This document shows, one piece after another, positions 46,201 to 55,422 of a stretch of 64,000 nucleotides of DNA. Location: assembly GCA_965216725.1 (NCBI GenBank), contig CBDCGI010000018.1:62001-126000 (forward strand). Reading direction: 5' to 3'. The DNA is from JACZUI01 sp965216725. Lineage in GTDB: Bacteria; Actinomycetota; Acidimicrobiia; Spongiisociales; ZC4RG35. Every line of letters begins with the position of its first letter. The stretch's first letter is position 1. The notes under the pieces are model-generated. The model had not been told where the DNA came from, ran no database searches, and saw nothing but the letters and a program-made list of their open reading frames with translations. The translations under genes were made by a program, and so were the position numbers.

Positions 46201-47609
46201 GTATGCCCGTACTCACGGTCCGTTCACCGCCAGCGAGGCGGCCTCGGCTCTCCGGCTCCCCACGGCCGTGGTCGACCAAACCTTGAACGCCCTAGAGGCT
46301 CGGGGTCGGGTCGTCCAGGGGCGCGTTCCGGCCCGGCCGCGAAGGTCGGGAGTGGGTCGACGAGACCGTGCTGAAACGGCTCAAACGGCGTTCCCTCGCC
46401 CTTCTCAGAAAGGAGATCGAGCCGGTTGAGCCTGCGGCGCTGGCTCGCTTCTCCATCGGATGGCACGGTATTAGGGCTGAGACGCCGACCGGTGCCAACG
46501 CATTGTTCGAAGCAGTGAACCGGCTCGCCGGGGCCCCGGTCCCAGCTTCCACCCTGGAACGCGATGTCTTGTCTTCGAGAGTCGTCGGCCCCCAAACGGG
46601 ACTCGATCGGCTGCTGGCTGACGGGGAGTTGATCTGGGTGGGATCGGGTGCACTAGGCGCGAGAGACGGCAGGGTCGCCCTGTACCCACGGGACCGACTC
46701 GGTTTGCTGTGGCGGGGCCCCGACCCCGAGGCAGATCTGTCGAACCGTGCGGAGGCGAACTTGGACTTTCTCCGTGAGAACGGCGCCAGTTTCTTCCGTG
46801 ACATGTACGAGGGGACGGCGGGTGGAGATCCCGAAGAGGCCTTGGAGGCGCTTTGGGACCTGGTGTGGGCTGGATATGTGACCAACGACACTCTGGAACC
46901 GCTCCGGGCTTACGGGCGGCAGCGTTCGTCGCGTCAGGGAAGGAGGCCACTCTCCTCCAGATTCTCTGCCCACTCGGCTGGTCGCTGGTCAGAGGTCTCC
47001 GCCATGGTTCGCTCCCAGCCCCCGCCTACAGAGAGACACGCTGCCTGGGCCCAGCTCTTGCTCGACCGCCACGGAGTGGTCGCAAGGTCGACGGCGCTCG
47101 CAGAGAACTATCCGGGGGGGTTCACCAATCTATACCCAGTTCTGGGGCACCTCGAGGAGTCTGGCCGCATCCGCCGCGGGTATTTCGTTGAAGGTCTAGG
47201 TGGATCTCAATTCGCTCTGCCCGGAGCCGTCGACCTCCTCAGGTCCGAGAGGAGAGGCGGTATCGCCGCCCTATCCGCGACCGACCCGGCGAACCCGTAC
47301 GGATCGATTCTCCCCTGGCCGGAATCCCCGGAGGCCAGGCTTGCCAGGGACGCCGGGGCATACGTGGTCACCGCCGACGGCGATCTGGTTGCCTACCTCG
47401 ACAAAGGCCGGCGCGGGCTGACATTGTTCGATACCGACCCAGCGATGTATGGGGAGATCTCACGAATCCTCGCCTCTGTCGCGGCCCGTCACAGGAGGCT
47501 GACACTGCTCACTGTCAACGGGAACCTCGCCTCATCCTCGCCCCTGGCCCCTGCGCTCACCGAGTGGGGTTTCGCCGCCGCCCCGAGGGGCCTCACCTAC
47601 CGCGGCTGA
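43235..47609 (+). pseudogene. lhr: Lhr-type ATP-dependent helicase broken by four frameshifts
   Basis: Lhr is a large superfamily 2 3'-5' helicase of DNA repair. The reading would be about 1456 aa. The first frame holds Walker A APTGSGKT (43-50), VDEVHSL and QRVGRAGHQ. The Lhr core and C-terminal domains then continue in other frames. Frame changes lie near 45035-45038 (GGGG), 45135-45136 (CC), 45653-45655 (CCC) and 46318-46321 (GGGG). At each, removing one base restores the family sequence (EIGPLDPSEARQLL, LEEERESTHIL, DLLSDMRSRKIR, VVQGAFRPGRE). All four are +1 and in short homopolymers. Either the gene is decaying or the assembly is poor here. Confidence 0.85.
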
Positions 47610-47613
47610 TCAG

Positions 47614-48392
47614 TCAGGAGATCCCAGCGGAAGTCGCCTCCGCCACCCCGCCATCGACAGGGATGATCGCACCGGTCATCCACGACGCAGCATCTGAGGC
47701 AAGGAACGTGATCATTGGGGCGATGTCACCAGGCTCGCCAACCCGACCCAAAGGGTGAGCCCTTGCCGCGGCATTCTCGTCGGTCAAGAGCGCGCCGGCC
47801 AGACGGGTTTTGACCACCGCCGGCGCCACGCCCAGCACTCGAGTCTTAGGAGCGAGCTCAAATGCAAGCTGTTTCGTCATGAACACTAATCCCGCCTTCG
47901 CGATGTTGTATGCGCCGGTGAAAGCACCCGGTCGCAGCCCGGCCACGGACACCACGTTGATGACCACCCCGCCGTGGCTTTCCATCCAGCCATGATGCGT
48001 GGCTCGGGTCCACAGCAGCGGCGCCCTGAGGTTTACCGCCCACGTCTTGTCGAGCGCTCCCATATCTACGTCCATGAGCGGGCCGGCGGCCGGATTCGTT
48101 GCTGCGTTGTTGACGAGGATGTCAACAGGGCGCCGAAGCGATCGATCGTGGCAGCAACTGCTTCCTCAGCCGCGTCTGCGGAGTCGGCGCGCGCTGGCAG
48201 GGGCAGAAGCAAGGACTGCTCCACGCCGGCCTCAGCCAACTGGGCCATGGCCGCCTCCAGGTTTTCCGGCTTGCGCGACGTGATCACGACTCCGCTGGCT
48301 CCACTCCGAGCAAACGTAAGAGCCGTCTCCAGCCCGATACCTCTGCTTGCTCCGGTGACAATCGCCACTTTCCCGTCGAGATTTATTTCCAT
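47614..48392 (-). pseudogene. Short-chain dehydrogenase/reductase with one frameshift
   Basis: This SDR of about 259 aa has an N-terminal part with the NAD(P) motif TGASRGIG. The C-terminal part, in another frame, has NVVSVAG and the catalytic YNIAK. Near 48128-48130 one base of a G run on the plus strand appears missing; adding it would rejoin RFGA with VDILVNNA, the SDR NNAG-type motif. ATG 48392 has AGGAGG upstream and follows the flavin reductase gene by 20 nt. It ends 4 nt from the broken lhr gene. It may be functional in the organism if the shift is an assembly error. Confidence 0.8.
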
Positions 48393-48412
48393 GTTTTCGT
48401 GTCCTCCTGGGC

Positions 48413-48910
48413 TCAATGACCGCCGCGCTTCACACCGCCGTATTTCATCCGGGTGTCGGAGATGGCGGCTGCGCGTGAATCATCATCGTTGACTCCAGCA
48501 TCCACGATTTCGCCGACAAAGAAGGTGTGAGTCCCGTAATCGGTGGCGTCCCGGAGCTGACATTCCATCCAGGCAACGGCTTCTGTGAACACGGGAACAC
48601 CGGTCTTTCCCCTGCGAACAGGTCGACCATTCAACGTAAGGCCGTCTCTCATGGCTGGTTTGGAGAACTTGACGAACACTCTGGTGTCATCTGGCGACCA
48701 GAGGTTGACGCTGAAAGCACCACCCTCCGTGATCAGTCTGTGGGTCACGGCCTTGTTGTCGACTCCGACGCCGACCAAAACCGGCTCCATGGAGACCTGG
48801 GTGATCCAAGAGGCGGTCATACCGTTCCACTCCTCTCCCGATGCCGATCCGACCAGGGCGAGGGCGTTTGGTATCCGCCAGGTGACCTTGTTGAGCAGTT
48901 CCGCGTCCAT
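48413..48910 (-). CDS. Flavin reductase-like FMN-binding protein
   Basis: This 165-aa split-barrel protein of the flavin reductase family begins LLNKVTWRIPNALALVGS. It has NGMTASWITQVSMEPVLVGVGVDN, FSVNLW and a C-terminal FFVGEIVDAGV stretch. These enzymes supply reduced flavin to two-component monooxygenases. ATG 48910 is chosen for the family start; longer in-frame readings would overlap the divergent USP gene. It is followed by the SDR gene, probably cotranscribed. Confidence 0.9.
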   Translation of the reverse strand: MDAELLNKVTWRIPNALALVGSASGEEWNGMTASWITQVSMEPVLVGVGVDNKAVTHRLITEGGAFSVNLWSPDDTRVFVKFSKPAMRDGLTLNGRPVRRGKTGVPVFTEAVAWMECQLRDATDYGTHTFFVGEIVDAGVNDDDSRAAAISDTRMKYGGVKRGGH

Positions 48911-48940
48911 CTCCAACCCGCAAAATCCAGGGAATGACCC

Positions 48941-48946
48941 TAATGT
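48941..48946 (+). promoter_or_regulatory. -10 element (TAATGT) of the leaderless USP gene
   Basis: TAATGT is followed by exactly 7 nt and the GTG start of the universal stress protein, without any ribosome site. Confidence 0.5.
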
Positions 48947-48953
48947 CGCGGCC

Positions 48954-49460
48954 GTGCGAATCCTGATCGCCACCACCGGCGTCTTGCCACCGGTCCCGGT
49001 CGCTGATCTGACAAACCGCCTCCTTTCGGAAGAGGGCGCAGTCACGGTGATGAACGTCGTGCAGATCCCGCGCTCTTTTCTGGACGCTCTGGACGCTGAC
49101 GTGAGACGATCGTTTCTCGACGACACCTCGGGCACCGACGACGCCGAGGCCAAAGCAGGTCGCTATCTGGAGGAGCGGGGCCAGAAGGCGGTGGAGCCAA
49201 TCGTTGCCGCTCTCTGGGCGGTCGGCATCGAACCCGACGTCCGATATGTCGAAGGTGACGACCCCGCCGAGGCCATCATCTACACCGCCGAGGAGATTGG
49301 TGCGGAGATAGTGCTCATGGGCGCCACCAGGCGGCTCTTCACGGAGGAGGCCTGGCGAAGCGTTTCGGCCCGCGTCATGGACAAATCCAACCTTCCGGTT
49401 TTGGTGGTTCCCGGCCTTCGCATCGAAGACACGATGGAGATGCCCGTAATCGAGCTCTAG
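48954..49460 (+). CDS. Universal stress protein (UspA family)
   Basis: This 168-aa single-domain USP starts VRILIATTG and has the C-terminal nucleotide-binding region IVLMGATRR then DKSNLPVLVVPG. The ATP-binding G-x2-G-x9-G(S/T) motif is only partly matched. It probably acts in stress adaptation. The GTG 7 nt after TAATGT is preferred; upstream in-frame ATGs lie inside the divergent flavin reductase gene. Confidence 0.85.
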   Translation: MRILIATTGVLPPVPVADLTNRLLSEEGAVTVMNVVQIPRSFLDALDADVRRSFLDDTSGTDDAEAKAGRYLEERGQKAVEPIVAALWAVGIEPDVRYVEGDDPAEAIIYTAEEIGAEIVLMGATRRLFTEEAWRSVSARVMDKSNLPVLVVPGLRIEDTMEMPVIEL

Positions 49461-49478
49461 CCCGCATATTGGTGTGGA

Positions 49479-49509
49479 TTGAAAAATTGTCACACCCGAG
49501 TCGTAGCTT
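49479..49509 (+). promoter_or_regulatory. Promoter of a small Cys/His-containing protein gene
   Basis: TTGAAA (49479-49484) and TAGCTT (49504-49509) are 19 nt apart, and the -10 is 7 nt before the ATG. This fits a leaderless promoter. Confidence 0.55.
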
Positions 49510-49516
49510 GGCGGCC

Positions 49517-49888
49517 ATGAGACCGATTGGCACCGAGACCTGTGACCACAAGCCGACTTGGGTTGGGCGAGTGGCAGTGGCTGCGTGTGGTCACTGTGGC
49601 ACAGTCCACTGGATGTCCGATGACGGTCCGATTGACCCGGCCGAAGGGATGGCGCACCTGTTCGGCAATTTCGACCTGATCGGCCACGTCGACGCCCTGC
49701 ACGCACCTTCCCCCACTGTGCTCGCCTATGCTGCGCCCTCGGCGCGAAGGAGGCGAAATCTCGGAGTGTTGCCGGCGAACACCTGGCTCCAGGTCGCCCC
49801 AGACCTCTGGCTTTCACACGACAACGAGACGTTGCTCCTGGCGACAAACCACCAACAACTCATCGAGAACCTCACACGAGGGGCGTGA
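49517..49888 (+). CDS. Small protein with a CxxC-like N-terminus, unknown
   Basis: This 123-aa soluble protein has an N-terminal cluster TCDHKP and ACGHCGTVHW, which could hold one zinc ion. The rest is a hydrophilic, possibly beta-rich domain. I know of no family. The ATG is supported by the promoter spacing upstream. It is followed after 48 nt by another unknown gene on the same strand. Confidence 0.6.
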   Translation: MRPIGTETCDHKPTWVGRVAVAACGHCGTVHWMSDDGPIDPAEGMAHLFGNFDLIGHVDALHAPSPTVLAYAAPSARRRRNLGVLPANTWLQVAPDLWLSHDNETLLLATNHQQLIENLTRGA

Positions 49889-49936
49889 TCCCGGGCTCCG
49901 ACGCTTCCCTCCCGGTTCGGCACCGGCAATCGACAA

Positions 49937-50566
49937 ATGCTGATTTCAGCTCAGGCAACGATCAAACCGACCAACTCTCCCTGGTACCGGTTGGTGATCG
50001 ATGGAATCGACAGCGCCCGAGTCTCTACCGAGGTCGACGACGACCGACTGAAAGAGGCCGAGCACCGGGGGTTCATGCTCCGCACCACCGATATCTACTT
50101 CCTGGACGAGCGCGATACCAAGTGGCACATCGCCGCCGAACTGCCGGACACCCGGACTGTCCAGACCGAATTCGAGACAGAGCTCACCTACAAGAAATGG
50201 GGTCGAGTCCAAGGAGTCGTCGGTCGCCGACTTGGCGGACGGAAGATATCCGTACACGAGCAAGTCGGGGCCGATGAAGCCCCGACCTTGATAGCGACGA
50301 CACGCGGCGACCTTGGCGGACCCGGCCGAGGTGAGGCCGCACGCGTCTTCACCAGGAGTCGGGAGTATCCAATCGCCCCGGCGAAAAGGGCACGCCGAGG
50401 CGACACCGGGGGCGCAGAAATCACGCGTACGTCAAGGCTCGCTCTGGCGCGTTCCACCTGGACTGTTGAGACGGAAGCTTCCATACCTCTGGCGGCGGCC
50501 TTGATCCACTGGCACATTCTGCTCGGCGACTTCTACGAGCTGAGTGCCGGTGGAGGTTCCGTCTGA
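49937..50566 (+). CDS. Hypothetical protein
   Basis: This 209-aa protein has a charged N-terminal half with beta-strand character (ATIKPTNSPWYRLVIDGIDSA). The middle is rich in Gly and Arg, and the end is hydrophobic (PLAAALIHWHILLGDFYEL) but not a clear membrane helix. No family is recognised. The ATG start has no ribosome site. It is convergent with the ABC transporter gene; the 45-nt gap holds a small CGCCC/GGGCG hairpin. Confidence 0.6.
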   Translation: MLISAQATIKPTNSPWYRLVIDGIDSARVSTEVDDDRLKEAEHRGFMLRTTDIYFLDERDTKWHIAAELPDTRTVQTEFETELTYKKWGRVQGVVGRRLGGRKISVHEQVGADEAPTLIATTRGDLGGPGRGEAARVFTRSREYPIAPAKRARRGDTGGAEITRTSRLALARSTWTVETEASIPLAAALIHWHILLGDFYELSAGGGSV

Positions 50567-50611
50567 CCACCAACTCGGAACTGGTCGACAGCGCCCGCCG
50601 GTGAAGGGCGG

Positions 50612-52510
50612 TCAGGCCGTGGATCGCTCCTCGAACTGGGTCCGATACAGGCTGGAGTAAAGACCCCCGCGAGCGACAAGTTCGTAGTGGGTGCCCTGCT
50701 CGACCAGCTTGCCTTCGTCGAGCACCAGGATCTGATCCGCCGCCCTGACTGTCGAGAGACGGTGAGCGATGACGATGGAGGTTCTCCCTTCCATGACTCT
50801 CTCCAACGCCTGTTGGATCAAAGCCTCCGATCTGGAGTCGAGATGCGACGTTGCTTCGTCGAGGATCAGGATCCTTGGATCCTCGAGCAGGACCCTGGCG
50901 AGGGCGATCCTCTGCTTTTCGCCTCCCGATAGCCGATAACCTCTCTCGCCCACGACCGTCTCGTAACCATCGGGGAGTTTGGAGATCATCTCGTCGATGT
51001 TCGCGGCCCGGGCGGCAGTCGCCAGCTCGACGTCCGTTGCATCTGGCTTGGCGTACCTGAGATTGGCGGCGATCGTGTCGTGGAAGAGATAGGTCTCCTG
51101 GGTCACCACACCCACTGCGGCGGAGATGTCGGCCAAGCTGAGCTTCCTCACATCGTGGCCGTCGATGACGATTTCGCCCTTGCTGACGTCGTATAGCCGG
51201 GGAATGAGATAGGAGATCGTCGTCTTGCCGGCTCCCGACGGCCCCACCAGCGCGGTCAGCGTGCCCGGCTCGGCAACAAAGTCGATATCACGTACCGCCC
51301 ACTTCCGGGTGCTCACCTGGCTGACGATGTCCGGCTCCGCGTTCCGGGAACTGTGCCAGCTGAACCGGTTCACAGCTTCCAAGCCCTCGACTTCACCGCT
51401 TTCGTACTTGAAAGACATGTCACGGGCCTCGACTCGCCCAACTAGGGGAACCAAGCGCTCCGGCTCCTCGGGTTCGGCGATGTCGGTCTCTAGGTCCAAG
51501 ACCTCGAACACCCGCTCGAAGGACACCAAGGAGGTAGCAAACTCGACACGGGAGTTGGACACAGCGGAAAGCGGGCCATAGAGCTGAGGCAGCAAAGCAG
51601 AGAACATGACGAGCGTTCCCAGGGTGAGTCCCCCATTGATGACGATGTAGCCGCCGGCCCAGAAAACCCCGGCAGTGCCCACAGCTGACACCAGACCCAG
51701 GGCAGCAAAGAACCCTCTTCCGACCAGGGCGCGGCGGACCCCTATGTCACGGACCTGAGCCGCCTCCGACGAGAACCGCTGCGACTCCTCGTCCCAACGA
51801 CCAAAGAGCCTCACCAGCAACGCTCCCGACACGTTGATGGTCTCCTGAAGGATTCCCGACATCTTCGCCTCGTGCTCCATCTGCTCCGTCGTGACTCGAC
51901 GCAACACTTTGGCCACCCGTCTCGCTGGGAGGACAAACAGAGGAAGAGCGGCCACAGCCAGCAGCGTCAACCGCCACTCTGCCTGCAGCATCACCACGAG
52001 GATGACGATTACCGAGACGACGTTGGACAGGATGGTCACGAAAGTGCCCGTGATTGCCTGCTGCGCACCCACAACATCGCTGTTGAGCCGGTTCATGAGC
52101 TCGCCTGTCTTGGTGGCCGTGAAGAAGCGAAGCGACATGCGCTGCAGGTGATCGAACAACTCGCAGCGAAGATCAAAGATGATCCCCGAGCCGACCTTGG
52201 ACGACCACCAGCGTTGAGCGACACCTACCAGAGCATTCACCACGGCCACCAGGATCATCGCGCCGCCCAGGAGGGTCAGCAGTCGCAGGTCCTCGTCGGG
52301 CAACGCTTCATCGATGAGGACTCGAATGAGAATCGGTGGTACGACCGTTAGGCCCGAGATGATGAGAATCGTCACCAAGATCCCGATGAGGCCGCCCAAG
52401 TACGGGCGTCCATATCCCCATACTCGAGTCAGGAGGGCGCGATCGACCTCTGGACGATCATGCTCTTCGTCGTACTTGAGGTACGACCACCATCCGCCGC
52501 TGTGAAAGAT
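50612..52510 (-). CDS. ABC exporter, fused permease and ATPase (start codon uncertain)
   Basis: This is a half-size ABC exporter of the multidrug/lipid type. Six membrane helices in the first about 340 residues precede a nucleotide-binding domain with Walker A GPSGAGKTT, signature LSGGEKQR and Walker B ILILDEATSHLD. The reading frame holds the family N-terminus GGWWSYLKYDEEHDRP upstream of the first standard start, TTG 52399, which lies inside the first membrane helix. The only well-placed start there is ATC at 52510-52508, 6 nt after AGGAG. With it the protein has 632 aa. The upstream lipoprotein stop is 27 nt away, so the two are probably cotranscribed. Confidence 0.88.
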   Translation of the reverse strand: MFHSGGWWSYLKYDEEHDRPEVDRALLTRVWGYGRPYLGGLIGILVTILIISGLTVVPPILIRVLIDEALPDEDLRLLTLLGGAMILVAVVNALVGVAQRWWSSKVGSGIIFDLRCELFDHLQRMSLRFFTATKTGELMNRLNSDVVGAQQAITGTFVTILSNVVSVIVILVVMLQAEWRLTLLAVAALPLFVLPARRVAKVLRRVTTEQMEHEAKMSGILQETINVSGALLVRLFGRWDEESQRFSSEAAQVRDIGVRRALVGRGFFAALGLVSAVGTAGVFWAGGYIVINGGLTLGTLVMFSALLPQLYGPLSAVSNSRVEFATSLVSFERVFEVLDLETDIAEPEEPERLVPLVGRVEARDMSFKYESGEVEGLEAVNRFSWHSSRNAEPDIVSQVSTRKWAVRDIDFVAEPGTLTALVGPSGAGKTTISYLIPRLYDVSKGEIVIDGHDVRKLSLADISAAVGVVTQETYLFHDTIAANLRYAKPDATDVELATAARAANIDEMISKLPDGYETVVGERGYRLSGGEKQRIALARVLLEDPRILILDEATSHLDSRSEALIQQALERVMEGRTSIVIAHRLSTVRAADQILVLDEGKLVEQGTHYELVARGGLYSSLYRTQFEERSTA

Positions 52511-52537
52511 CTCGTGCTCCTGGTTGGCTATCGGAGC

Positions 52538-53296
52538 CTAAAGGTCTGCCGGGTTTAGCCGCTCCAGCTCGACAAAAGAGGTGTGCATGGCGAACAAAGC
52601 CTCCTCGGTTACGACGTTACGAGCGAAGAGCTCGTATCGGTAGATGCCGTCGAACCAGATCAGGGTCCTCCCCGAGCTCGAGGACAGAGACCACACAGGC
52701 TTCTCCTCATATTGAATCAGATCGCAAGAAGTCGTCGACGCATCGGAGAATCGGGCGCAGGAGACTCCGGTTTCCAAGCCCAAGGCCTCCTGTGCCCCTT
52801 GAGCGTCCCGACTCACCCAGAGCACCGCGATCTGGGCCACGGAGCGAGATCGGGTGTACGGCTCCGAGGACCAGATACCAAAGCCGGCCAGAGGCTCGTC
52901 AGACAGCTCCCCGCTGCGCTCGAACACGATCTGCGAGGTCACATACTCGGCTTGGGCTGGTGCCGAGCCCGGAAACTTGATCGATGGTGCGAGAACGATG
53001 ATCTCGTCGCGGTTCGCCTGAACGATCAAATCGCCTCCCCGGCGAGCGAACACCTCATCTCTGAGGAGCTGCTCATTGCTCAGCGGTCCGCTCTCGATGC
53101 TGTCGTTGAACCAGAGCAGCTGCTCGCTTCCGGTCACCACGGGAACCGTGACGACAACCGTTGTCGTGGTGAGGATGGTGGGCTCAGCAATCCAATCTGA
53201 GCTGCGCCGGCCAACCCCCTCCAGGGGCGTGTCACCGCACGACGCCAACACCAGTGTCGCAACGATGAGGACTAGAGAAAGCCCGGATTTCTTCAA
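52538..53296 (-). CDS. Lipoprotein of unknown function
   Basis: This 252-aa secreted lipoprotein has signal peptide LSLVLIVATLVLASC with lipobox Cys20, then a Thr/Val-rich linker (TILTTTTVVVTVPVVTGS) and a globular domain. Two cysteines near the end of the domain may pair (VSCARF, TSCDLI). The TTG start follows GGGAG by 4 nt. It shares strand and spacing with the ABC exporter behind it, so it may be an accessory of that transporter, but nothing in the sequence proves it. Confidence 0.75.
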   Translation of the reverse strand: MKKSGLSLVLIVATLVLASCGDTPLEGVGRRSSDWIAEPTILTTTTVVVTVPVVTGSEQLLWFNDSIESGPLSNEQLLRDEVFARRGGDLIVQANRDEIIVLAPSIKFPGSAPAQAEYVTSQIVFERSGELSDEPLAGFGIWSSEPYTRSRSVAQIAVLWVSRDAQGAQEALGLETGVSCARFSDASTTSCDLIQYEEKPVWSLSSSSGRTLIWFDGIYRYELFARNVVTEEALFAMHTSFVELERLNPADL

Positions 53297-53415
53297 ATCG
53301 CTCCCAGTTTTGCTTTGAGCCTGCCCCTAGAAACGGGCAAACCCGTCATTGCCGTTCCCAACGCAAGACGGGTCTCCCCAAGAAGATACTTGTCGGCCAC
53401 GTATCCTCAAGCATT

Positions 53416-54501
53416 GTGGCGGATCAAAAACAGCTAGTACACGTCATCAACGGCCCCAACCTCAACCTGTTGGGAACGCGCCAGCCCGAAATCTACGGCA
53501 CCGATTCCCTCTCCGATCTCGAAAGCCACCTCTTGATTTGGGCCGACAAGCTGAACCTCGAAATCACGATGATGCAGACCAATCATGAGGGAGCCATCAT
53601 CGACGCCCTCCATGGAGCGGCCGGCTCCCTGGGAGTCGTCTTGAACCCGGGCGCATACGCCCACACTTCGCGGGCAATCGCCGACGCCATTTCGTCGATC
53701 GGAGTGCCGGTCGTCGAGGTGCACATCTCCAACATCAAGCATCGGGAGGCATGGCGGGCTGTGTCGTTGCTCGAGGATGTCGTGACACGCTCTTTCTACG
53801 GCCGAGGATTCACCGGCTATCGGGACGCAATGCGGCTACTTGTCAACCTGCAGACACCTGCACAGTTGGTGCAATACGGCCCCCACCCGGAGAACATCGC
53901 CGACCTGAGGCATCCTGATGACGCCACCAAGGCGGTGATGCTGATTCATGGGGGCTTCTGGATGCAAGAGTGGACCCGCGACTCCATGGACTCCATAGCC
54001 GTAGATCTTCATCGTCGGGGTGTCGCAACACTCAACATCGAATACAGAAGAACAAATGCCGGCGGGGCCTGGCCTGGCTCAGGTGAGGACGTCTGGCTTG
54101 CTCACAACTATCTGACACGCCGCAGCGAGCTTGCTGGCCTGCCGATAACGGTGCTGGGGCACTCTGCCGGCGGATACCTGGCGCTTCATCTTGGACAACG
54201 CAACGATGTTGGGCGTGTCGTCGCTCTTGCGCCATTGACCAGCCTCGAGCTTCAGGCAGGAATCGACGGACCCGGTCGGGAACCCGCCAAGGAGCTACTG
54301 GCGGCAGGAGCACCAGCGTCGCTCTCCGCCGACGGCGCCTGGTTGTTCCATGGCCTCGACGATGAGCTTGTCCCGACTGAGCATTCCAGCGGTTGCGCCG
54401 CCGCCTTTGTGAAGACGATGGACGGGGCCGGTCATTTCGACCTTCTCAACCCGGCTCACCCCGCCTGGCAGGAGGTTTTGGGGGTCATCGACGTTTCCTG
54501 A
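53416..54501 (+). CDS. aroQ: Type II 3-dehydroquinate dehydratase fused to an alpha/beta hydrolase
   Basis: This is a 361-aa fusion. Residues 1-145 are a complete AroQ (shikimate pathway, 3-dehydroquinate to 3-dehydroshikimate) with NGPNLNLLGTR, catalytic Tyr27 (IYG), E58 (NHEGAII) and H103 (VEVHISN). Residues 155-361 are an alpha/beta hydrolase like arylformamidases, with oxyanion HGGFW (178-182), nucleophile GHSAGG (S250) and acid/His in HGLDDELVP and GAGHFDLLNP. Both active sites look intact. The GTG start has TATCCT 8 nt upstream. No other shikimate gene is nearby. Confidence 0.9.
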   Translation: MADQKQLVHVINGPNLNLLGTRQPEIYGTDSLSDLESHLLIWADKLNLEITMMQTNHEGAIIDALHGAAGSLGVVLNPGAYAHTSRAIADAISSIGVPVVEVHISNIKHREAWRAVSLLEDVVTRSFYGRGFTGYRDAMRLLVNLQTPAQLVQYGPHPENIADLRHPDDATKAVMLIHGGFWMQEWTRDSMDSIAVDLHRRGVATLNIEYRRTNAGGAWPGSGEDVWLAHNYLTRRSELAGLPITVLGHSAGGYLALHLGQRNDVGRVVALAPLTSLELQAGIDGPGREPAKELLAAGAPASLSADGAWLFHGLDDELVPTEHSSGCAAAFVKTMDGAGHFDLLNPAHPAWQEVLGVIDVS

Positions 54502-54506
54502 CCAAG

Positions 54507-54550
54507 CTGTGGACAGCTCTGTGAATTCCGGGATGCAGTTCTATCCACAG
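54507..54550. repeat. Imperfect inverted repeat upstream of the small transglycosylase
   Basis: CTGTGGACAG (54507-54516) and CTATCCACAG (54541-54550) are inverted copies with one mismatch, 24 nt apart. Each resembles a DnaA box core (TATCCACA). Two boxes alone do not make an origin; a DnaA-regulated promoter or a simple hairpin is possible. Confidence 0.35.
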
Positions 54551-54606
54551 ATGGGTAGGGTTCCGCTTCGGGCAGTGGGAGGAGTCACCCCCTGCGGAGT
54601 CATTTC

Positions 54607-55209
54607 ATGCGTATCCGACGCCTATCGTTTGTTGCTGGATGGACTGCCGTCATCATGGCGGCCGTCATCGGGTTCTCCGCGTTCGGAACCTCCGGAGAGG
54701 GCGATCCCGAAATCAGCGTCGAGGCTGCCGCTTCGACTATTGGCCACACCGCAGGAGCCTATGCCGGGGTCTCGTTTGCGATGATGTCAGGCGACAGTGG
54801 CGGTGCCATCGTCGTCGCAGGTGACGACACCGAAGAACCTGCCGAGTCGGCCGCGCCCGCCGGAGAAAACGAGTCGCCGACTTCGACGTCGATACCGATC
54901 GAGGTGGATGCCAGCGGCTGGCTGTCTGAGATCCAAGTGCGAGCATTGGTCACTTTGTACTTCGATCGAGCAGACGTGAACCGGGCTGTGCGCATCGCAT
55001 GGTGTGAGTCGCGCTTCGATCCCGGCTCTGTCAACTTGAGGACGGGTGGGGTGGGCTTGTTCCAGCATCTCCCCCGCTACTGGGCCGAGCGATCTTCGGA
55101 GGCAGGTTTCGGGGGTTATCCCGCGACGGATCCCGAGGCATCTACTGCTGCGGCCGCCTGGGAGGTCTACAACGGCGCGGGTTGGGAGATCTTCAGCTGC
55201 CGCGGCTGA
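54607..55209 (+). CDS. Small exported lytic transglycosylase-like protein
   Basis: This 200-aa protein has an N-terminal signal or anchor (VAGWTAVIMAAVIGFSAFG), a Ser/Pro/Thr/Glu-rich linker (about 70-100) and a C-terminal SLT-like domain. The catalytic Glu would be in AWCESRFDP, followed by GGVGLFQHLPRYW and NGAGW, which match the lysozyme-like fold of Rpf/SLT proteins. It probably cuts or remodels peptidoglycan. GGAG lies 7 nt before the ATG. DnaA-box-like repeats lie upstream. Confidence 0.8.
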   Translation: MRIRRLSFVAGWTAVIMAAVIGFSAFGTSGEGDPEISVEAAASTIGHTAGAYAGVSFAMMSGDSGGAIVVAGDDTEEPAESAAPAGENESPTSTSIPIEVDASGWLSEIQVRALVTLYFDRADVNRAVRIAWCESRFDPGSVNLRTGGVGLFQHLPRYWAERSSEAGFGGYPATDPEASTAAAAWEVYNGAGWEIFSCRG

Positions 55210-55218
55210 CTCTGACTA

Positions 55219-55422
55219 TCAGGCTCCTACGACCTCGTCCACATCTCTCGAGAAGCTCCCTCGACTCGGGTCGCCCTGAATGCCCTCGGATTTGTACACA
55301 AGCCGGACCTCGGAGCAGTCGTCGCAGATGATCCTCTCCAGGCCGGCATGAGTGACCGAGACAGTGCTGTGATGTGAGCACACCCCTTGCGTGCGTCTTG
55401 CATTACGAGTAACGAGCTTCAT
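55219..55422 (-). CDS. Small zinc-ribbon-like protein
   Basis: This 67-aa basic protein has two Cys/His clusters, VCSHHS and IICDDC, spaced as a zinc ribbon, and a hydrophilic tail. A strong SD (GGAGGCGGGAG) precedes the ATG, which supports a real gene. Function is unknown. It is convergent with the transglycosylase gene and lies downstream of dnaE2 on the same strand, after a 112-nt gap. Confidence 0.6.
   Translation of the reverse strand: MKLVTRNARRTQGVCSHHSTVSVTHAGLERIICDDCSEVRLVYKSEGIQGDPSRGSFSRDVDEVVGA

Noticed and set aside
54507..54550. Replication origin suggested by two DnaA-box-like sequences
   Set aside because: Only two imperfect boxes are present, with no AT-rich unwinding stretch and no dnaA/dnaN neighbours. 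Kept only as an inverted repeat.
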